Shown here piece after piece: positions 55,634 through 64,000 of a stretch of 64,000 nt of DNA. The notes under the pieces were generated by a model, which was not told the origin of the DNA, did not search any database, and was given only the letters and a program-made list of their open reading frames with translations. This stretch comes from Gonapodya prolifera JEL478 (taxonomy: Eukaryota; Monoblepharomycota; Monoblepharidomycetes; Monoblepharidales; Gonapodyaceae), in NCBI GenBank assembly GCA_001574975.1, contig KQ965739.1, forward strand, positions 632,966 through 696,965, read 5' to 3'. A program made the translations under genes and the position numbers. Numbering within the stretch: the stretch's first letter is position 1; each line of letters begins with the position of its first letter.

Positions 55634-58600
55634 ATGGCTGCCCCGCCGCGCGCTACCCCGGAGCAGTATGCGCAGTTTCAGGACCTCAAGGTGTCACTCA
55701 AGTTGTGGGAGAAGGAGTTCGAGAGGCGGACAGGTGCGTCTGATTCCCCCCTCGCGAGTCACGATTTGCTCATGAAAAATCTAATTGATGGGGACTGCCC
55801 CGGAAAAATCGTCCACGTGGGCCGCCCTTGCGTTGCTTTGTGACGGTCCTGTGGGGTCACTCGCAACGTCGATTTGATTTGAACCCGATTCGATTCCGGT
55901 CTGCAATAATTTATGAGTAGGCTTTGTACCATCCAAGGCGGATGTTCCCAAGGAGCTCAGTAAGTCGTCGAAGTGCCTGTTTGGGTGCCGACGTTAGGTC
56001 AGTTGAACGTTCTGCTTTCCAATAACAGTGCCACAGTACAAGACGTACGCGAGACTGAGGAAACTCGTAAAAGCGAGTGAGCAGAAGGATTTAGATCCTG
56101 ACATGGAGCAGCCGAGGAACGAAGGCGAGGTGAGTGGACTTGGGCCAAATGTTGCTCCGCGAAATCCAATTTCCAACACCATACACGCCGAAAATACAGA
56201 CTACGAGGTTTGGCGCTAATGCTGGGAGGTCGGCCGATACCCCGTCTTCAAAGGGGGGGAAAAGGCAACCCTCTGTTGTCTACGTCCGCTCTCCTTTCAC
56301 CGAAGAGTCTCTGAGGCGCTCCCAACACGCAAAAACGCCTGGAAGTCACTCCAAGACCGGCGATTCACGTTTTGCACGGAGGGAAATGATGTCCACTTTG
56401 GAGCAGCCAACCAGTGACGCGTTCGAGGACGATATTGTACAAGCGACCCCTGCTCGATCGAAAATTCTTGATAAAAGCGGTGTCTTATTGAATGTATCGC
56501 CGTCCAAGAGACTAACGAGGAGGCCACTCGAACCCCTGGGGTCACAAGTCACCTCAAACTCTGCAAAGCCCGGGATTCCCCACATTGCAGATTTTGGCTC
56601 GTCATTGGATGCGCCTACTGCTTCATCGGTAGATCTATCGGAGAAAATGGATGTTGATGTTGATCCGGACAAGACGGCAGCTCCTGCACCAAATCACACT
56701 TCTGTCGACAACCTCCCTTCACCTGCACACAGAACCTCTGTTGAAGCAGAAACTTCCGTTAATGTCTTTATGACCTCCGTTCCCGAAGCACCCGTGCTTC
56801 CTTCGTCCGGTCCTCTGGGCGCACAGATAAACAAGACCGGAAACATCAAGAGCAAGGTCGAAAAGGATCCAAGGATCATTGAAGACGAGATTCATGATGT
56901 GGAGACTCTGATAGGTGGTTTGAAGCCTATTCCGAAATTCCACCAGAGCATTTATGTTAAGAAACTTGCGGAAGAGTACGTTTGTCATTTTATTCAACGC
57001 TTTCGCCTTTTCGCTTCACTACCGTCACTAAAATTGAATCGTTTGCTCAGAAGTCCTGTATCCCTGCAAGATTTTAATGAGTCCCAAACTGTCGACTCCC
57101 TGGCGACACCGGAACATCTCTTAAATACAGTGCCTTCCATTCAATCTCCCATCAAATCTGACGCGTTCGACCCAGCAGACTTCCTCCTTCCTCCAGCTGG
57201 TGCGTTTGCGGGTGCTCGCAAGCGTGCTGCACAGAAAAGATTCCCTTTGGGTTTCGGATTTGACCATGACCCTGAGGTGGACGATCCCGATGCGAAGTTT
57301 GTCGAAGAGGAAGTGAGGGCACTCATGCAGCAACCGAGACTTACTCCGTTGGATGAGAAGCATCCGTTCGGTAATGGGGAAGCAGTCCGGCACCCTGAGG
57401 ATGTTGAAGAACAGGATGTGACTGAAGAAGGAGAACCAAAAGCCCAGAAAGACGCTCCGAAGCACCATAAGGCAGGTGTTAGAACAAAACAGGCTAAAGC
57501 CAAACAAGGGAAGCCCAAGTCGAGCCGGACCTCCAAGGCAGCTTCGTATGACAAGGGCAACTCTACAACTGCTGGTCGAACACCAAAAGCCAGGTCTGAA
57601 ACAACGATTTCAGCAAATCTGGATGCTTCCGTCGGGGGTCTCTACACTCAACACGATGATACAGACGATCCCCGTCAGGCTTCTGCCCTAAGTGCATCGC
57701 CGTTTGATTTTACTGACACGGACTCTGGTGCACAGTGGTCAGCGAGATGGGGGAAAGTGAGGAAAGTTCGATCGACCACGAGTACAGAACGGATGAGCAA
57801 GGTGACCAAAGTGGCAAAAGATTCAGAGAAGGCCACGCCGAAGAGCAAAGGGAATGTCGTGTTGGATACTCAGGAATCGGTCGGTGACATTACCGTGGAG
57901 AGCGCTGCAGAGGATGCTATCCTCGAAGCTATTCAAATCGCCGAGACAGAGTATCGAAGTGAGGATATTGGCGCAGAAATGGTGGAAGCACGGCAGCGAG
58001 GCACATCCCCAAGTGATGAAGATGACAAATACGGTTCTGATGAAAGTGGTACCGAAAGTGAGAATGAGGTAACGTTTGAATCAACTCAGTGATTTTTTAG
58101 GATGAGGACTTACCAACGATTTGATCCCAACACTAGGACACTGAGTGGGATGACGAAGTTTCCACGGCCAAAGGAAGGGTTGGCAAGTTATCTTCCGTAT
58201 CATCCAAACGATCTTCAAGGAAGAGGAAAGGTAAGCTCGGCGATGGAAGAGGTATGCATCTGTGATGTAATTCTCGGCTTCTAGTTGATGAAGAATCTGC
58301 AGAAGAGCAGCCGGCGAAAAAGAAGGCACGCAAAGGTACACGTCCTTCCAAAAAGGAGAATTCTCGCGGAGTCGCAAAGAAATCTTCCAGAAGGAGCGGA
58401 AAATCCGGGTCAGATGTCAAAGGTTCGTCAGTAATCTGCACTTTACATGGAGAGTTCCCTATTTACCTTCAATGCATCATCTTTTAGGAGGTGCGCTCAC
58501 TAACAATTTTGTGTCCCTGAAACTGCGATCGAAGCCAATTGGTGGGGGCCGGGGGAGGTTTGGAAAAGGAAACAAGTGGAAGTTCGTGAGCAAGTGAGGG

Positions 58601-61600
58601 CAAAAATTAATCAAATTTGGAAACTTTGATGATTGACTAGATTGCAGGTCCTCCGTAGGATCTTCCTACTCTCTCATCTATGATCCGAACAAGCGGACGA
58701 TGTCGGGTGCATATGAAAATCCATTCGGAGAGCACGACAATCCGGGACTCTCAATAAAAGCGAAGATAGATGGGCGCAAAAAGTGGACTCCCACGTTGTC
58801 CTTTGTAGTGGATGATAGCGAAGGAGTCGAGTGAGTCCACTCAACATCCCACATAACTTCTTCTCGTAATAATTTCATCTTGCTTTCTGAAAGGCGTTGC
58901 TTGTTATCCCAGAATTTTTTTGATCACCAGAATCAGCGTGATCAGAAATTTATGAACGTGGACCTGCGAGCGGCATTGAACGATATTGGCGCAGGACACA
59001 ACAGCTTCAGGCCAGGTTGGTCCAACACATCACTCTTTCGGCAGAATCGGATGTTGATTAAAGGCTCTTCATTATAGGACAACTCGATGTTATTAAGGAT
59101 GTCTTGGGTGGAAAATCACTTTTAGCGATAATGCCAACTGGTGTGCAGCTGGATTTTGTTTGGTTGCTTTCCTTTCTGAGTAACGATGATATCTAGGTTC
59201 CGGAAAATCTCTCTGTTTTCAACTTCCCGCTTTCATACTATCACGAGCACCCAACATCGGACCAAGCCTGACTCTCGTCATAACTCCGACGATAGCTTTG
59301 ATGGAAGACCAGATTCGCTGCTTACCGTTGGGGCTCCGTGGTGCAGCGCTGAGTAGTCATGTGAGTATCATGCTTGTAGTGATGTGTGCTTGGATGATTA
59401 TTCAAGCTTAGGATCCGACTTGAATAGCACGATGTGGCTCAAGTGATGACCCAACTTGAGGGTGGTGAAATTGATATTCTGTTTATCACCCCGGAGCGAC
59501 TCTGTTCAAGAAAATTTGTGGAAGCTCTCTCGTCGGGCAAGTGCCCAAGAGTGCGCTTGGCTTGTGTTGATGAAGCACATTGTCTGAGTGAATGGTCCCA
59601 CAACTTCAGGTGAGTATCAGTACTTGCTCTCTGGAAGTTGACTCCTGATGAATGGTTGTTTAGGCCCACGTACCTGCACATAAACTCGATATTGCGATAT
59701 CAGCTGAATGTTCCATGCATTCTGGCGTTGACGGGAACAGCAACCCTCGATGCGCGCAGAGACATTTCAAACATGTTGGAGCTGAAAGAGGTTTATGGCA
59801 GCTGTAGTGTGAACAAGAATCTTGTTTTGACAGCATCCAGGGAATCGGAGAGGTGAGCTAATTACTTCCATGGAATGTCGCCCGTCCTTGTGTTGAGACA
59901 ATATATTTCCTATCAGAGAACCTGCTCTTGTTTCTCTTCTACGATCACCACATATGAAAAATCTCGAAGGCATTATTGTTTATTGCATGCGAAAGGTACG
60001 TAGGCACGAAAAAATTATACTGTCAAGAAACCACTGATTCTGGTACAGGACCAATGTGACTCGGTTGCGGCGTACTTGCGGGTGCGAGGATTTACTGCTG
60101 ACAGCTATCACGCTGGTCGAACGTTGGATGAACGAATGGTGATTCAAAACGACTTTCTGCGAGGCAAACTCCGGGTCGTTGTGGCAACTGTCGCGTTTGG
60201 ACTTGGCATAAACAAAGCGGATGTCCGGGCCGTGATACACTATAGCTTGCCGAAAAGCCTTGAAAATTATGTTCAGGTTGGTGATATGTCGTCTTCACTG
60301 CTATAAAAGCGAAATCATGTCGTTGCACCCACAGGAGATAGGCCGTGCCGGTCGCGATGGAATGACAGCTTACTGTCATATATTTCTCAACCGAGAGGAG
60401 TATACTCGATTGAGGAGCTTTGCGTTCGCCGACACCCCCGACGAAGTTGGCATTGGTGTTGTTCTCCGATCGATCTTTGGTCCGTTACAAAATGAGAGTT
60501 CAAACGCCGCCAAGAAGAAATCGAATTCCAAGCGGCAACAGGAACACGCAAAAGAATTGTATCTTAAACTTGACGATGTTGCCACAGAAGCAGACATGAA
60601 GAAAGAGGTCTTGGAAACGCTCATAAGCTACCTGGAATTTGAGCGAGGCGGAACTTTGATCAACGTTTTCCAAAGTGAGTGGACCTGCCTTCGTTCGTTT
60701 ATAAAGGATTTCACGTATTATCCTGTTTCGGTAAACTTGTTAAGAAATCCATTCTACATGCCGTATCCGTTTCACGAAAGGTTCTAAAGAAGACCTTGCT
60801 TCCGAAAATCGCTTGGTTGCTGCCATTCTGAAGAACGGTTTGGTTGAGGAAGGGGTTCATGTGGTTGATATCCCAAGCCTTGCAAAAAGCATCGACGAAA
60901 CAGTGGAGGATGTCATTACAGAACTATATTCTCTCAAGGTATTACAAGGAATGTTGTCATTTCCAAGTATGAGTTCAACTGAAGGCTCTTCCTTTGAAGG
61001 GCAAGAAGGAGATATACCCCGAGTTCCTCGACGAGTCTGCGCACATCAAGGTCCTTCAGCAGCTTTCTCAGATCGAGATTGGAGAACTCCAAAGCGACCT
61101 CGTGAAGAAGGTTGGAAAGCTTGAAACTTCTCGTGTCGAAAAAGTCGATCAGGTGTGTGCCCCATTCCAGCTTTGATTTACATAACATTAAACTCCCGTT
61201 CCAGCTCTATAAAGCTATCCAATCCGTCGCTGCGGCTACGATTGCTGAGTGCGAGCCGATACTTCCACGGTTGGGGACACCTCCTCCAGACGTGGACGAT
61301 GACATAATGCATCTGGATGACGAGGCATTTTCGGGCGGCAAGACTGCATCTGCAACGCTCGCAGAGCAAGTGCTCAAGTACTTCCAAGATCCAAAGGAAG
61401 AACGTTTAGGAAACAATGGGAAAAGGATCGTCTCTCGATGGGGGTTTGTTGACCCACTGTTAATTGACAACCAAAAAGCGATGTAAGCTTTGCTCCAGAT
61501 GCAGACCCCGGTGTCTCTGCCACGTAAATTAACCTTCGGCGGCTTGCTTTATCAAAGGGAGTTTGACATGGTGGACGCTGTCAAGGTTCTTGCATGGAGA

Positions 61601-61839
61601 AATCGTGACAAAATCAAGTCAGTGAGGGCGGTCGCACGAATACTCCACGGGATTCCCTCACCTCAGTATCCTCAGTCACAATGGTAAGTTTAGTTCAAGC
61701 TCGCGTCAACTTCCTTCTAACACGGACACGGTTTCGAAGGGGTGAACACAAGTCATGGGCCAAATATCGTCAGTTCAATTTCCGCGAACTGATGCGAATT
61801 GCGCGTGAAGCTTTGACGGTCGATGCCGGGTTGGATTAG
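55634..61839 (+). CDS. RECQL4: RECQL4-like protein: Sld2 N-terminal region fused to a RecQ DNA helicase
   Basis: Twenty-two exons join in phase and give 1583 residues. The first is 55634-55733; the helicase core runs from 59078; the last is 61740-61839. Residues 1-80 are the Sld2/Drc1 motif: [27 protein letters not shown], then [16 protein letters not shown] disordered middle of about 600 residues has SP/TP sites, then basic patches (KRSSRKRK) and the RECQL4/Sld2 NFVSLKLR element. The helicase begins near 893: [20 protein letters not shown], Walker A PTGSGKS, DEAH box [29 protein letters not shown] and motif [17 protein letters not shown]4-type C-terminus follows (RILHGIPSP). Animal and plant RECQL4 act in replication origin firing and repair. 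In yeasts these two parts are separate proteins. Confidence 0.92.
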
Positions 61840-61884
61840 ATATGAATTCCATTACGTTTCAACGGGGTGAGGTTGTCTCCGAAT

Positions 61885-62124
61885 ATGACAGCAGAGACCA
61901 TCATCACAAACAGGACCGAGCGGATGCCGATTCCCGGTATCTGCCACGCTTGCAATGCGCAACCCGCGGAAGCCATGCTGGAGCCCTGTCACCATGTTTC
62001 GATGTGTGTCGATTGTGCTTCGAAAGGACTGCAAGGGCAGTGCGATTGGGACAGTGCTGGAAGGACACTTTGCCCGTCATGTTTGTACGTTTATGTAAAA
62101 TTTCTGAAGCCCGAGTACTGCTAA
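61885..62124 (+). CDS. Small RING-finger protein
   Basis: A single frame of 79 codons from ATG 61885. It has a compact C3HC4-like RING: CHAC, then MLEPCHHVSMCVDC, then LCPSC. The order C-x2-C, C-x-H, C-x2-C, C-x2-C is that of E3 ubiquitin ligase RINGs. It starts only 45 bp after the RECQL4-like stop on the same strand, so it may share its 3' region or be a separate terminal gene. An ATG at 61842 opens another frame over the same DNA and gives no motif. There are no introns. Alternatively it is a fragment of a larger RING gene. Confidence 0.5.
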   Translation: MTAETIITNRTERMPIPGICHACNAQPAEAMLEPCHHVSMCVDCASKGLQGQCDWDSAGRTLCPSCLYVYVKFLKPEYC

Positions 62125-62213
62125 AATTGTATCAATGAACGATTTGACACCAGTGATTATAAGAACTTTATCGACTGTTAGCAAAGAGCAGCCCCAGAAA
62201 AAGATGTGACGAC

Positions 62214-62279
62214 GCCATTGCGCGATATTTTCATGCATTTTCATGTCAATGATAAATTCGCGCCATTGCGCGATATTTT
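62214..62279 (+). repeat. 18-base direct repeat
   Basis: GCCATTGCGCGATATTTT occurs at 62214-62231 and again at 62262-62279. The intervening 30 bases contain a further TTTTCATG doublet. Confidence 0.8.
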
Positions 62280-62426
62280 GTGGTTCGATCCGGTTTGCAA
62301 ACTCGTGATGAGCAGTGAAAAGGGAGATGATGGAATCGCCGTTTTTGGTGTGGGTCTTTCGTCATGCGTATCCTTGATATCTTTAATAGCCTCGGTAGTA
62401 GTTGAATTTCAATTTTTCCCGGAGAC

Positions 62427-62792
62427 ATGGAATTCTGTCCTGGAATGGATCTCCAAGCTCCTTTCAAATACAGGACTATTATCAACCTCAGCGCCAAAAA
62501 CTGGATCAGATCCATCAACCCAGATGACAATAATGCTGGTGGCGACGACCCCGGTAATAGTAGTGGTGATGACTCTGGGCCAAGCGGCGCCACAGGGAAC
62601 AGCGGGCGCAAGTGTAATCCAAACGTAGATCTTTCTTGGGATGAAGGCACCAAGATGAACAATGACGGATCGGGACCCTGCCTTGAGTGCAACGATGGCT
62701 ATCAGTGGAACCAAAAGACGGACGCACAGTCTCAATGCATTCCAAACTCTCAAAGGATACATTCCTATTTTATGAATGGTAACTATTTTTAG
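62427..62792 (+). other. Low-complexity Asn/Asp/Gly-rich ORF with an EGF-like Cys tail
   Basis: An open frame of 121 codons rich in Asn, Asp, Ser and Gly, ending with a CLECNDGYQWN-x-QC stretch that resembles an EGF-like or extracellular Cys pattern. It has no signal peptide of its own. It may be an exon of an unrecognised extracellular protein or chance. Confidence 0.25.
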
Positions 62793-62816
62793 ATCACAAT
62801 CAAAAAGATCATCGGA

Positions 62817-63197
62817 TCATCGGATTACTGATCCAATCTGCTTTGTTCCGTAAACAGAAGTTGATTTTGGCCGAGTCAGAGTAAGATCTCCGAATGAAAC
62901 AGCGCGCTCTTGCGCGATACGCATTCCACACATATTACTCACCACTGAATCTGTACATGTTCTCACCACCTCTGTGTCGAGTTGATCCAGTGCAGATCGA
63001 ACCCGGTGAACAACGAAGGCTTGAGGACCATCGTAATTGTCGATATCTTGCGATCCGTCAAACACAGTGATCATGATCAGAAACATTTGATTTTCATCTT
63101 GTAGACCAATAGTCACGCCAGTCTCCTGAAACACACTTCTTTGCAAGAAAGACTGAATGTGCGCAATGTTTCCTTTTGAAAAGTAAAGCAGCGACAA
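62817..63197 (-). other. Unassigned ORF
   Basis: A minus-strand frame of 126 codons (FLQRSVFQETGVTIGLQDEN, then FLIMITVFDGSQDIDNYDGP, VVRTCTDSVVSNMCGMRI). It reads like a real protein by composition, but I do not recognise it. It may be an exon of a larger gene. Confidence 0.25.
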
Positions 63198-63573
63198 TAG
63201 ACTTCTATGTTGCTCCGCATAGGGAGATGTTGTCGAGACACAAATGGCATCCTTGCGGGCTTTGCTTTAGCAGAAGCAAGCGAGCCGTTCCTTCTTTATG
63301 GTTTCATATGTTAGCTGGAAAAAAGACCACCCTTCACTCGTCTCCTTTGAGATGATTGACGCCTGTGAGGAGAAGTCCGCCTTGGAGGAACAGGCAATTG
63401 AGCATTGTATCAAACCCGTTCCCCTCTCCATTTCCGAAGAGTGCCTCCCGCCATCACACCTTGCACTGCATCAAACTGGGGTCCACACAGACCCTGCTCC
63501 TCCTCCGCATTACCTTGCAATGCCCCTAGATTGGTTCTTAACTGGTCCTGAAAAGTACTTGGCGTCATGTTCT

Positions 63574-64000
63574 TCAGCAAGGGCGTCCTCGTTGAGTGGT
63601 CTCCATTGGACGATAAATTGATCTGTCCACCACAATAACACCATTCTTCACATTGATGCCATTATCAGGGTGGGTCATGTACATTTGCTGATTGTTGTGA
63701 AAATAGTCTGTCATGATCCCACCATGTGTAACCACAAGTACATTAACTACCTTACTTGGTGCTGCAACCCCAGGGCCCAACTCCTTCTGCACAATGCTGC
63801 AATGACGCTGGGAAAACCAGTACTGCACAAAATTGTCCAGATCCCCTGGCTTGTGTGGTGGTTCCAAATCAAAAAAAGTTGTATACAACGTCACATCCAA
63901 TGTCTTTGGTCACCAGGGGTGAGTACACATTTGCACCCCACAGTTGTGGTCGTCTTTATTACCTTCATGGAGGAAACTTGCAGCATACACTGAAGCCTCC
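63574..64000 (-). CDS. Histidine phosphatase-like fragment at the right edge, partial
   Basis: On the minus strand, frame 63900-63574 contains VNVLVVTHGGIMTDYF and NGVIVVDRSIY. This is the second-histidine segment (VLVVTHGG) and following strand of phosphoglycerate mutase superfamily enzymes. The RHG motif would lie to the right, outside the window. A donor-like site near 63962 suggests an intron before this exon. It differs clearly from the histidine phosphatase at 2836-4074. Too little is present for a functional call. Confidence 0.45.

Noticed and set aside
1-64000. Operon-like or defence-type gene cluster, CRISPR array or complete transposon
   Set aside because: All supported genes are spliced eukaryotic housekeeping or accessory genes with their own spacing. 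No transposase, reverse transcriptase, integrase or regularly spaced repeats were seen.

Overview
This is nuclear DNA of a compact, intron-rich fungus, most likely a zoosporic (chytrid-like) lineage. Genes lie on both strands, usually 50-600 bp apart. Almost all are cut by GT-AG introns of about 50-100 nt, and I rebuilt exon chains by checking reading phase at each junction. Fungal features are mS23/Rsm25, a Pcl-like cyclin and an F-box/LRR protein. A doublecortin-domain protein and a MYCBP orthologue fit a fungus that still builds a flagellum, but that placement is inference.

Left third (1-24 kb): a 5'-truncated VIT/vWA gene; a histidine phosphatase; a PHD-SRA chromatin reader; an MFS transporter; mitoribosomal mS23; a decayed nucleoside monophosphate kinase remnant; an ankyrin/double-BTB protein (ABTB1 type); a large F-box/LRR protein; an SLC35C2-like transporter; and a complete paralogue of the first VIT/vWA gene.

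Middle (24-50 kb): an ELO fatty-acid elongase; MYCBP; an intronless secreted PheC-like cyclohexadienyl dehydratase (candidate gene from bacteria); a hypothetical gene; COA8; a cyclin-like gene; a membrane-anchored GDPD; an ABCD-type peroxisomal half-transporter; a protein kinase; a doublecortin-domain protein; a SET-domain protein; a THEM6-like thioesterase; and a cytochrome P450 pseudogene.

Right part (50-64 kb): a KDM3/JMJD1-type JmjC demethylase; a 22-exon gene joining a Sld2-like replication-initiation region to a RecQ helicase (RECQL4 architecture); a tiny RING protein; and a poorly resolved edge with a second histidine-phosphatase fragment.

Themes: chromatin (PHD-SRA, SET, KDM3), lipid metabolism (ELO, ABCD, GDPD, thioesterase) and flagellum/microtubule functions recur, but nothing behaves as an operon. 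The most unusual signals are a GC-rich repeat family present in introns of three unrelated genes and always in the sense orientation (introner-like or SINE-like), the Sld2-RecQ fusion in a fungal context, and the intronless secreted PheC-like gene. I see no tRNA, rRNA, CRISPR array or complete transposon.
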